In this document: piece by piece, positions 1 to 7,293 of the stretch
Position numbering within the stretch: the first letter of the stretch is position 1
Layout of the letters: each line of letters starts with the position of its first letter
NCBI GenBank assembly: GCA_015075445.1
Contig: JABTUJ010000027.1
Span: 62,001-126,000, forward strand
Direction: 5' to 3'
Source of the DNA: Verrucomicrobiales bacterium
GTDB lineage: Bacteria; Verrucomicrobiota; Verrucomicrobiia; Limisphaerales; J093
Length of the DNA: 64,000 nucleotides
The notes under the pieces: generated by a model
The model's input: the letters and a program-made list of their open reading frames with translations, nothing else
What the model was told of the DNA's origin: nothing
Databases searched by the model: none
Made by a program: the position numbers and the translations under genes

Positions 1-3000
1 GTGTACGTGAATGGCGCGGAACGGGCCTCGGGCACACCTACCGGCTTTGTACCGAGCGCCGGCGGACCGATGTTCATCGGCGGCCGCAGTGACAGCTCGT
101 TCTGGTGGAACGGGACCGCAGACGAGGTCGCCGTCTACGACAAAGCGCTCACCGCCACCGAGATTGACGCGCGTTACCGGAACGGCATCAGCGCCTCACC
201 CTCCACGCCCTACAACCAACTCATCCTGGCCAGCAACCCGCTCGCCTACTACCGCTTGAACGAGGACGCCTACTCGCCGCCGGACACGCTGCCGGCAGCC
301 CAGAACCTCGGCAGTCTCGGCGCGGCCGGGGCCGGGTCGTGGAACCCCGGCGCCAAAGCCGGCGCCGCCGGGCCGCGCCCGCCCACCTACACGGGTTTTG
401 CCGCGGACAATGCCGCCGCCGCCTTCAATGGCCTCGCCGGCCATGTGGGCACGACCGTGACCCTCAACGACCTGTCCGCCTTTACCATGATGGGTTGGAT
501 CAAGCGCGGGGCCATCCGCTCGACCCGGGGTGGCTACTTCGGCCAGAACGACTTGCTCGAGTTCGGCGACGCAGGTGGGGGCGCGAGCATCGAGATGTGG
601 AGCAGCGCCAGCGGCCAGATCCTGATCCCCTACCCGTTCCAAGACGACGAATGGGGCTTCCTTGCCGTGGTGGGTGACGGCTCCCAGATCGTCTTGTACG
701 TGAATGGTCTTCCTGCCTTCACGCGAGAATCGACTGTGGCCACCTACGGCAGCAGCACCTACCACTTCAACATCGGCGGCGGTGGCGTCTTCAATGCCAC
801 CGGGGACCCCTTCCTGGGCAACATCGACGAGGTGGCCATCTTCGACAAGGCGCTCACGACCGCCCAGGTGCAGGATATCTACTACTCAGCCAACATCGCG
901 CCAAGAATCACGACCCAGCCCCAAGCTCCGGATCGCGATCTCTCCGAAGGTAACTCGGCCACCTTGACCGTCGTCGCTTCCGGCACCCCCCCGCTGTCCT
1001 ATCAGTGGCGCAAGGATGGCGAAAACCTGGCCGGCAAGACCACTCCTGAACTGGCCCTCACCAGCCTCCGCATTGCCGATTCCGGGGTTTACGACGTCGT
1101 GGTGACCAACCCCTACGGCTCGGCCACCAGCTCGCCCGTCACCCTCGAGGTGAGTCCGGCCGAGACCGTGCCGCCCACCCTGGTGGCGGCCACGGGCAAC
1201 CGGTACTTCAACCGGGTGCGCGTGTGGTTCTCGGAGGGCGTTGATCCGGCAACGGCTTCCGTCGCCGCCAACTACCAGTTGTCCGCTGGCGTGACCGTCA
1301 GTGCCGCCGCGCCTGCCGCCCCCGCCGGAAGCCCCGGTGACAACGAAGTGGTCCTGACCACCTCGGCGCAGACCCCCGGCACCCTGTACACGCTGACCGT
1401 GAGCAACGTGAAGGACCAGAGCCTGGCCGGCAACGTGATCGCCCCCGGAAGCACCCTCGAGTTCTCCTCCTGGGTTATCCTCCAAGGCTTGGAGTTCGAG
1501 CATTACAACAACCTCCCCGGCGCGTCGGATGCCGACATCACCCGCTCCCTGCAGGACCCGCGCGTGATCGCCGGGACCCCGACGACCTACGCCCTGATGA
1601 GCGGGGATTTCAGCACGCGCAACGTGTTCCCCACGGACGCCAACGAGAACCACCTCGTGCGCATGACCGGTTGGATCACCCCGACTCAATCCGGCGACTA
1701 CGACTTCTTCATCAACGCCGATGACGCCGCGCGGCTGTACCTCAGCATGAATGAGAGCATCCCGGATCCGGCGACCGCAACGCCCATCGCCATGGAGACG
1801 GACTGTTGCGACGCCTTCCAGGAACCGGGGACCCTGAACGACGACCAGGTCACTTCGCCCACTACCACCACGCCCATCCCGCTGGTCGCCGGCCGGCGCT
1901 ACGGCGTGCTCGCCCTCCTCAAGGAAGCCGGCGGCGGCGATTACCTCCGCATCGCGTGGCGCAAGACGGATGACTTTACCCCCGCGGGCGATCTCCAGCC
2001 CATTCCGGCACAGTTCCTCTCCACCGCCGTGGATCCCAACGTGGACATCCTGTTCACGAAACAGCCCACCGACCAGCAGGCCGTGCCGGCCACCAGCACG
2101 GTGTTCACCAGCCTGAACTTCGCCACCACCAACGGCGGCATGACGGTGCTCGACACCACTGACAAGATCCCCCCGCAGCCGTGGAACTACGCCGGTGGGG
2201 AATGGGCGGCCGGAGAGGGCACCTCCGGCTGCGACGGACCCTATAACTCCCGCCTGATCAGTCCCGCCTTCACTGTCCCCGAGGACAGTGATGTCACCCT
2301 GTCCTTCGCTCACCGCTACAACACGGAGCCGGACCTCTGGGATGCCGGTCAGGTCTTGTTCAGCGTGAACGGCGGCGCGTTCACCCCCGTCATCCCGGGC
2401 AACTTCACCGCCAACGGTTACGCCGCCGGCAATATCGTCGGCACGGGCCCGATCCAGGGCCAAAGAGGGTTCAATGCCAAGTCGCCGGGCTATGACAGCG
2501 GCACCTTTATCACCAGCACGGTGCTGCTGGGCCGGTTCAAGAAGGACGACAAGGTCGCGGTGCAGTTCCTCATGGCGTGGGACGATTGTTCCACGGCGGA
2601 AGCCCCGAACTGGGTCGTCAAGAGCCTGGACCTCAGCTACGGCGTCGCCGTTCCGGTGACATTCGACGCCCTCGCCACCGCCTCCAAGCGCGGCCAACCG
2701 ATGCCAGTCGGGTACCAGTGGCAACGCAACGACGGCGCGGGCTGGGTTGACATCCCGAACCAGACCAGCACGAGCCTGTACTTCGTCCCGGTCGCGGCCG
2801 ATTTCAACGCCACGTTCCGGGTCCTGGCCCGCGTGCCTGGCAAGGACGTGCCGAGCAACGTGGTGAGAATCACCACCGGTCCCGTCGGGCCGCCCGAAAT
2901 CTCCATCGCGGGCGCCGGTGGCACGATCACCATCACCTACACCGGAACCCTCGAGTCGGCGACCTCGGTGCAGGGCCCGTACAGCGCCGTGGCCAATGCC

Positions 3001-3060
3001 AGCAGCCCCTACACCGTCCCGAATCCGACGGGCACAAGGTTCTATCGCGCCTCCCAGTAG
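1..3060 (+). CDS. Secreted LamG/Ig/PA14 multidomain protein (5' partial)
   Basis: The reading frame is open at the window edge, so the N-terminus lies upstream. Visible domains in order: the end of a LamG fold (about residues 1-63, ending in a DEVAVYDKAL motif), a complete LamG/concanavalin-like fold (about 72-300, again ending DEVAIFDKAL), an immunoglobulin-like domain (about 302-390, with YQWRKDG and DSGVYDVVVTN), an SbsA-type Ig-like domain (about 393-490), a PA14-like domain (about 495-680), a poorly defined beta region, and a C-terminal stretch ending in GTRFYRASQ. Such proteins are common in Verrucomicrobiota and are exported carbohydrate- or surface-binding proteins. No catalytic domain is visible. 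A strong hairpin follows the TAG stop. Function beyond adhesion or binding cannot be assigned. Confidence 0.85.
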   Translation: MYVNGAERASGTPTGFVPSAGGPMFIGGRSDSSFWWNGTADEVAVYDKALTATEIDARYRNGISASPSTPYNQLILASNPLAYYRLNEDAYSPPDTLPAAQNLGSLGAAGAGSWNPGAKAGAAGPRPPTYTGFAADNAAAAFNGLAGHVGTTVTLNDLSAFTMMGWIKRGAIRSTRGGYFGQNDLLEFGDAGGGASIEMWSSASGQILIPYPFQDDEWGFLAVVGDGSQIVLYVNGLPAFTRESTVATYGSSTYHFNIGGGGVFNATGDPFLGNIDEVAIFDKALTTAQVQDIYYSANIAPRITTQPQAPDRDLSEGNSATLTVVASGTPPLSYQWRKDGENLAGKTTPELALTSLRIADSGVYDVVVTNPYGSATSSPVTLEVSPAETVPPTLVAATGNRYFNRVRVWFSEGVDPATASVAANYQLSAGVTVSAAAPAAPAGSPGDNEVVLTTSAQTPGTLYTLTVSNVKDQSLAGNVIAPGSTLEFSSWVILQGLEFEHYNNLPGASDADITRSLQDPRVIAGTPTTYALMSGDFSTRNVFPTDANENHLVRMTGWITPTQSGDYDFFINADDAARLYLSMNESIPDPATATPIAMETDCCDAFQEPGTLNDDQVTSPTTTTPIPLVAGRRYGVLALLKEAGGGDYLRIAWRKTDDFTPAGDLQPIPAQFLSTAVDPNVDILFTKQPTDQQAVPATSTVFTSLNFATTNGGMTVLDTTDKIPPQPWNYAGGEWAAGEGTSGCDGPYNSRLISPAFTVPEDSDVTLSFAHRYNTEPDLWDAGQVLFSVNGGAFTPVIPGNFTANGYAAGNIVGTGPIQGQRGFNAKSPGYDSGTFITSTVLLGRFKKDDKVAVQFLMAWDDCSTAEAPNWVVKSLDLSYGVAVPVTFDALATASKRGQPMPVGYQWQRNDGAGWVDIPNQTSTSLYFVPVAADFNATFRVLARVPGKDVPSNVVRITTGPVGPPEISIAGAGGTITITYTGTLESATSVQGPYSAVANASSPYTVPNPTGTRFYRASQ

Positions 3061-3110
3061 CGCGCGCGCGGCGTCCGGTCTCCAATGACCGGCACGCCCA
3101 GCGATCACAA

Positions 3111-3142
3111 GGCCGGGAAGGTTCATCCTTCCCGGCCTTTCT
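3111..3142 (+). terminator. Rho-independent terminator after the LamG/Ig gene
   Basis: An 11-bp perfect inverted repeat (GGCCGGGAAGG / CCTTCCCGGCC) around a 5-nt loop is followed by a short T-rich run. It lies 50 bp after the stop at 3060. Confidence 0.8.
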
Positions 3143-3523
3143 GTTGTGCCACTTCCGCTCCGAACCCCACCCCAGCGGGCAATCCATCCCACGACGACAT
3201 GGTGACAGGCTCTCTGCCCACCGCGACGGCCTCCGCACATCCAGGCATGCCGGCCATGGCTGCACCGGTTGTGCCCCCTGGAATCCTGGAACGTCCCTTG
3301 AGCTTTGACCTTTGAGCTTGGAACTTCGCCAGCCCGCTTCCAGACGGCCCTGCGCACCTCGTTCTTCAGACGGAGATGCGCCTCATCCAACCCCAACTCC
3401 CCCCTCCGGGCAACCCATCCGAAGGACCGTTCCCGCCCTTCGCGGCCAACCTCTCCTCCCCTCACCTTCCTCACCCGAGACCTCGCCCGCCAAAGACGCG
3501 AACCGGCGCCGATACCGGCCGTA
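3143..3523. other. Intergenic stretch with no recognisable gene
   Basis: I see no coding or RNA signal here. Long open frames exist on both strands, but their composition is arginine/proline rich and they match no family I know. That is typical of open frames arising by chance in GC-rich DNA. Confidence 0.5.
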
Positions 3524-3667
3524 AAGGGGTCGCCCATAAGGGCGGACGAGAGGTTCATCTCCGGCGGTGTGCCACACGGCTGTTGTCCGCAAGGACCGAC
3601 TCGATCACCCCGACGCACGAGACTGCGGCAAGAGGCTGCTTTCTTGAATTATCGGACCGACCCTTTT
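3524..3667. repeat. 144-bp dispersed repeat, copy 1 (GGGGTC family)
   Basis: Positions 3542-3668 match 19527-19653 base for base without gaps, with about 7 mismatches in 127 bp. This copy begins AAGGGGTCG and ends GGACCGACCCTTTT, so its ends are partly inverted repeats of each other. In copy 2 the terminal inverted repeat is 13 bp and perfect. It lies just after the 3' end of the minus-strand sigma gene. I see no open frame of interest inside. It looks like a small non-autonomous mobile repeat (MITE or REP-type), but the mobilising enzyme is not in the window. Confidence 0.8.
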
Positions 3668-3684
3668 GTGGTCTGGATCCGAGC

Positions 3685-4263
3685 TCACTGAACCGGCCCC
3701 AGGGCCATTTCCAGGGTCCGCACTTCACGTCGGATCATGCCGCTGAGGCGATGCTTGACCACGTAGACCTTGGCCCGACGGCTTCGGGTAAGCCGCGCCA
3801 CCTCGCCCACTGGCAATCCCTTGAGTGCGTAGAGATCGAAGATTCGGAACTGATCCGGCGGCACCTTCGCCCGGACGCGCTGGGTCGCGGCGTCCAACAG
3901 GTTCTTCTGCCATTCCTCCTCCCACACGGCATCCAGGTTGAGACTCGCGGGATCCGCGATGCGTGCGATCGGCCGGGTGCCCGTGGTCGAAGCCTCATCC
4001 AGGTTGGCCAGCGGCACTGACCGTTGCCGCCGCCGAAAATGATCCGTGATCCGGTTCCGCGTCACGGCATGGAGCCACGACTTGAACGAACCGCGCTCGC
4101 GGTCGTACTGACCCGCCTGAAGGGATCGCGCCACGGAGATCACCGTCTCCTGGACGACGTCGCGCGCCTCGACGTCGGACAGTCCGGCCTTGATCCGCCC
4201 CCGCACCCTGGTTCCCGGGGAGAAAGCCGGAGCGGGCCGGCTACCGTCAACCTGGGGATGCAC
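3685..4263 (-). CDS. ECF-type RNA polymerase sigma factor, 5'-truncated
   Basis: The protein carries sigma region 2 helices (ARDVVQETVISVAR, then GSFKSWLHAVTRNRI and DHFRRRQ) and a C-terminal region 4 helix-turn-helix (LKGLPVGEVARLTR, then VYVVKHRLSGMIRREV). Homologous verrucomicrobial ECF factors normally begin with about 40 residues of region 2 (RL-D-SW-FF-YW-type sequence) before AGLSDVEA. Here that part is replaced by an unrelated, proline-rich stretch (residues 1-25) behind a GTG start. The upstream junction at about 4190 therefore looks like a deletion or fusion, and the product probably cannot bind core polymerase normally. The toxin-antitoxin pair starts divergently 55 bp away. The family assignment is firm; functionality is doubtful. 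Confidence 0.7.
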   Translation of the reverse strand: MHPQVDGSRPAPAFSPGTRVRGRIKAGLSDVEARDVVQETVISVARSLQAGQYDRERGSFKSWLHAVTRNRITDHFRRRQRSVPLANLDEASTTGTRPIARIADPASLNLDAVWEEEWQKNLLDAATQRVRAKVPPDQFRIFDLYALKGLPVGEVARLTRSRRAKVYVVKHRLSGMIRREVRTLEMALGPVQ

Positions 4264-4317
4264 CCGCCTTCCCTGCTCCCTTGACGCCGGGGTGGCCGTG
4301 CGGTATTACCCGGAGGT

Positions 4318-4578
4318 ATGACCACTACGGTAAGTGTAAAGATCCCGAGTCGGCTCCTCGAGCGCATGCCCAAGGCGGGGCAGGGCCGCAGCGGCTTTAT
4401 CCTTCAGGCAGTGGAAGAGAAACTGGCACGCCAAACGCCGGCCGACTGGAAACCGAGCTCGAAGCGGGGCCGCCGAATGGCGGCACTGCTGGAGCGAGGC
4501 CGGCAGGAACGCTCTCCTTTGCTGGACGAAGCGGCGCTGGAACGGGAACTGGCTGATCGTCGGGGGCGACTGGCTTGA
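4318..4578 (+). CDS. Ribbon-helix-helix antitoxin of a PIN toxin pair
   Basis: An 86-residue protein. The N-terminal MTTTVSVKIPSRLLERMP pattern is the beta-strand and first helix of a ribbon-helix-helix DNA-binding fold, and the rest is a charged helical tail expected to wrap the toxin. A GGAGG lies immediately 5' of the ATG. Its TGA overlaps the TTG start of the PIN-domain gene (TTGA), the classic translational coupling of type II toxin-antitoxin operons. By family habit it represses its own promoter. Both genes look intact, unlike the other toxin-antitoxin remnants in the window. Confidence 0.8.
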   Translation: MTTTVSVKIPSRLLERMPKAGQGRSGFILQAVEEKLARQTPADWKPSSKRGRRMAALLERGRQERSPLLDEAALERELADRRGRLA

Positions 4579-4997
4579 GGACCTTCCTCGACTCCGGAGT
4601 GCTGTTGGCGGCCTGGCGTAGCGAGACTCTCGCGCCTCCCGCTCTGTCGATCCTGAGCGATGACACGCGGGAGTTTGTCACCTCGCAGTTGGTTCGATTG
4701 GAATTGCTGCCCAAGCCGCGCTTCGAACGGCGCCCCATGGAGGTGCGGTTTTACGAAAACCACTTCGCCGAGACGGTCGCCTGCGAACCCTTGAGCGAAG
4801 CACTGGGACGCGAGGCTGAAGCGCTGGCGGCGCGCTATGGCCTCTCCGGGGCGGACGCACTGCACGTTGCCGCCGCGATCCGACAAGGCGCCGGAGAGTT
4901 CTACACCTCGGAACGGCCGGGAAAGCCTGTGTTCCGGGTGAAAGAGCTACGCGTGATTTCACTTCACGCGCTGCCGCCGTCCGTGGGCAATCCGTAG
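4575..4997 (+). CDS. PIN-domain ribonuclease toxin (VapC-like)
   Basis: A 140-residue PIN domain. The conserved acidic residues that bind the catalytic metal are visible: Asp6 (FLDSG), Glu43 (RLELL) and Asp94 (GADALHVAAA). It starts with TTG at 4575, overlapping the antitoxin stop codon, which is the only start that gives a complete first beta strand. VapC-type toxins cleave RNA when not bound by their antitoxin. Length and motif spacing are normal, so I take this as a working toxin. The C-terminal 10 residues are less typical. Confidence 0.82.
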   Translation: MRTFLDSGVLLAAWRSETLAPPALSILSDDTREFVTSQLVRLELLPKPRFERRPMEVRFYENHFAETVACEPLSEALGREAEALAARYGLSGADALHVAAAIRQGAGEFYTSERPGKPVFRVKELRVISLHALPPSVGNP

Positions 4998-5136
4998 CCA
5001 TCAATCCCGCCGGCAAGAGCGTCGGGTTCAGATCCCAGGCGCGGATGAGGTTGGGTGCGCTGCCAGTGATCAGCCTGATTGATCTCCCACGGGATCCCTT
5101 CCTTCAGCCACCACTCCCACACGTGCTCACCATAAA

Positions 5137-5172
5137 CAACCGACCCTTTGCGCATTTCTTGTGAGAAATGCG
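5137..5172. repeat. Short GGGGTC-family remnant with hairpin
   Basis: ACCGACCCTTTGCG at 5139-5152 matches the right end of the 144-bp repeat and is followed by a perfect 9-bp stem (CGCATTTCT / AGAAATGCG, 4-nt loop) at 5151-5172. It lies between the PIN toxin gene and the histone-like gene. The rest of 4998-5255 shows no gene I can recognise. Confidence 0.5.
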
Positions 5173-5255
5173 GGCTAAGGGGCCGGTCATCCCGTGAAAG
5201 GGGGCAGCCGCATGAAGGCAGAACTCCTGAACTTCCGCGGCGCAGCGGACCAGGA

Positions 5256-5834
5256 CTACGGGCTCTGCTCCGCCTCCGGCAGCGGGGCCGTGTGCTTGGG
5301 GGACAGACGCTCCGCGGCAAGGGCCTGAGGCACCGACTCGGCGTCCCGGCGGACGCTGATCGGTGCTTTCCGTGGGACAGGCTTCGTGGGGCGCCGTCGG
5401 GAAGCAGGGCTCTGCTTCGGCTGGGGAGCCCGGGCGGGATGCGCTGCGGGTTCGGCGTTGGCCGCGTTGGCTCCTGGGGCTGATTTCGGCGGAGCCGCTG
5501 GCGGTGTCGCCCCAGCCGGCTTCTTCGTCCTTTCTTGGGTGTGGGCCAGCGCCTTCTTCTTGTGATTCTTCTGGGTCTTTTTTGCCAGGCCGGCCGCTTT
5601 CTCCTCAGCCTTCTCGGCGGCTTGCGCGGCCTTCGCAAACGCCCGCTTCGCTGCCTTGGCAGCCTTGCGAGCCTGCCGGGCCTGCTGCTTCGCCAGCTTC
5701 AAGCGGCTCTTCGCTTGCCGGGCCTTGTCCCGCGCGGCGCGGGCGGCCTGACCCAGTTGGTCCGCTTTCTGTTGGAGACTCCCCGCCTGCGCTTTTGCTG
5801 CTGCCAGGGCTTTCTCGAGTGGTTTCGTCTTCAT
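5256..5834 (-). CDS. Histone H1-like Lys/Ala-rich basic protein
   Basis: 192 residues. Residues 1-100 are a long alanine/lysine/glutamine helix of coiled-coil character (repeats such as KAAKAAKRAFAKAAQAAEKA). Residues 100-190 are proline- and basic-rich, without predicted structure. There is no signal peptide, and an AGGA sits 8 nt before the ATG. Proteins of this composition resemble bacterial histone H1-like nucleoid proteins, which bind DNA through the lysine tail. Low-complexity sequence limits certainty, and a structural coiled-coil protein is possible. It stands alone, transcribed away from the next gene. Confidence 0.6.
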   Translation of the reverse strand: MKTKPLEKALAAAKAQAGSLQQKADQLGQAARAARDKARQAKSRLKLAKQQARQARKAAKAAKRAFAKAAQAAEKAEEKAAGLAKKTQKNHKKKALAHTQERTKKPAGATPPAAPPKSAPGANAANAEPAAHPARAPQPKQSPASRRRPTKPVPRKAPISVRRDAESVPQALAAERLSPKHTAPLPEAEQSP

Positions 5835-6176
5835 GGTTGTTCCTGTCGCGTCGGGCGGCGACTGCTCCAGGCCCTGGTCAACGTCCCGTCACATTCCGCC
5901 CACTCGTCCGTCACCCGAACGTCATGGTGAGGTCCAGTCTTGCCCGGCAGCTCATGCTCCCGGGAGATCGCGAGACCGTGCACCTAACCCAAACAGAGTG
6001 TCAAGTGAGGAAAGGATGGCGGATCCGACCCCACCTTCACCGGCAGGTCCTCCGTCCCAGCTCTCTGCCTGGGCGACGCGCGACTTCTCTCATTCGGCGC
6101 CAGGGCAGGGTTATTCACCTGTTATTCACCGGTCCTTCATCACGACCTCACAGTGCCCATCCACGCTTGCTGCCGG
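5835..6176. other. Divergent intergenic region
   Basis: It separates the minus-strand histone-like gene from the plus-strand lipoprotein gene and must hold both promoters. The only structure I see is a short direct repeat, TTATTCACC, twice near 6111-6130. No gene is visible. Confidence 0.4.
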
Positions 6177-7193
6177 GTGAGCACGTATCGCAAGTTCTCC
6201 GCGCACCTTCGAGGGGCCGCGGGTCTAACACTCCTCAGCCTCCTCCTGACCGGTTGCGGGACCGGGCGGTCATGGGAAGTCAGTGTCGGACAGGGCAACC
6301 CGGCGCGGCTCGCGGTGGCGCCCACGGCCGATCCTCTCCGTCTCAAGGTCCTGACCTTCAATGTGTGGGGCCTGCCAGTCTGGATCAATGGGGCGTCTCC
6401 GGCCCGACACGACCGGATCGCCGAGGAACTGGAACAGCTCGGTTGCGACGTGGTGCTGCTGCAGGAGGTCTGGACCCGCCGGAGTTATCGCGCCCTCGGC
6501 CGTGCGAACGACCGCAGGAAGGGGGAATGGTGGACGGCCGCGGCCCGGCACGAACGGGGGTTCCTTGGCCAGAACGGACTGCTCACCCTGTCACGGTATC
6601 CGATCATCAGTGCCAAGTTCCACCCTTTCACCACAGCACGGCTTCCTGATTCCCTCATGTGCAAAGGGGCCTTGCGGGTAACGCTCGCTCTGGGGCCGGA
6701 GCGGTTCGTCAACGTCTGGAACACGCATCTGCAGGAAGGGAGTCCTCGCGTGAGGTCCCGGCAACTGGAGGAACTCCTCGGCTGGATTGAAGCGAGCGAC
6801 CAGGGACAGCTCGCGGATATCGTCGGCGGCGATTTCAACCTCGTCCCGGGGACCGAGGAATTCGTCCGGCTGCAGTCGGGAGTCGGGCTGAGCGTCCTGG
6901 AACTGGCCGGCATGGCACCGCTCCCGACGTGGGACGGACTTGGCCGCGCACCGGGGCGCAGCAAGGCGATTGATCACATCTTCGTGGGTCTCAGACAGCC
7001 TCAAGGCGAGGTCGCGGTGCAAGCCCGGCGGCAGTTTGGCGGGGCGGTCCCTGCGGATCGCCTTTCCGATCACCTGGGTCTCGAAGCGCTCCTGACCTTC
7101 CGCGGGCTCGAGTCGAGCTCGTCGGCCGCCCTGGTTTCCTATCGCCCTCCCCCGCCGGCCGGGACGGCAATGGGGTCAAACATTGACAATTGA
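6177..7193 (+). CDS. Endonuclease/exonuclease/phosphatase-family lipoprotein
   Basis: A secreted phosphodiesterase of the EEP (DNase I-like) superfamily. The catalytic landmarks are in order: LTFNVWGLPVW, LLQEVW, NVWNTHLQ, GGDFNLVP, AIDHIFVG and LSDHLGLEA. The GTG start at 6177 gives a clean lipoprotein signal (LLSLLLTGC, lipid cysteine at residue 27); an upstream start at 6153 would lengthen the n-region. The arrangement recalls neutral sphingomyelinase-type and similar phosphodiesterases, but the substrate is unknown. The last ten codons are supplied by a short dispersed repeat, so the original C-terminus has probably been replaced. Confidence 0.8.
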   Translation: MSTYRKFSAHLRGAAGLTLLSLLLTGCGTGRSWEVSVGQGNPARLAVAPTADPLRLKVLTFNVWGLPVWINGASPARHDRIAEELEQLGCDVVLLQEVWTRRSYRALGRANDRRKGEWWTAAARHERGFLGQNGLLTLSRYPIISAKFHPFTTARLPDSLMCKGALRVTLALGPERFVNVWNTHLQEGSPRVRSRQLEELLGWIEASDQGQLADIVGGDFNLVPGTEEFVRLQSGVGLSVLELAGMAPLPTWDGLGRAPGRSKAIDHIFVGLRQPQGEVAVQARRQFGGAVPADRLSDHLGLEALLTFRGLESSSSAALVSYRPPPPAGTAMGSNIDN

Positions 7194-7199
7194 CATTTG
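7168..7199. repeat. GGGGTCAAACATTGACA repeat, copy 1
   Basis: It shares a 22-bp identical block and a similar tail with 58921-58953. It spans the 3' end and stop codon of the phosphodiesterase gene, so it marks a junction. GGGGTC followed by short TGACA half-palindromes recurs elsewhere in the window. Confidence 0.75.
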
Positions 7200-7293
7200 G
7201 CCCCCCGTGCGACGGTCGAACGGAACGGGGCCTGCATCCGGTCCGTCTCGGCCCGCCTGCGCGACAGGAGGATTCACGCCGGGACTCATGCCC

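Noticed and set aside
886..3618. 910-codon open frame on the minus strand under the LamG/Ig gene
   Set aside because: Composition is Gly/Arg/His/Val-rich without domains; it mirrors the real gene on the other strand, as expected in GC-rich DNA.
4964..5638. 224-codon Arg-rich minus-strand frame
   Set aside because: Overlaps the histone-like gene in another frame. A short stretch near 5030-5140 (VYGEHVWEWWLKEGIPWEI) looks protein-like, but I cannot place it in a family.
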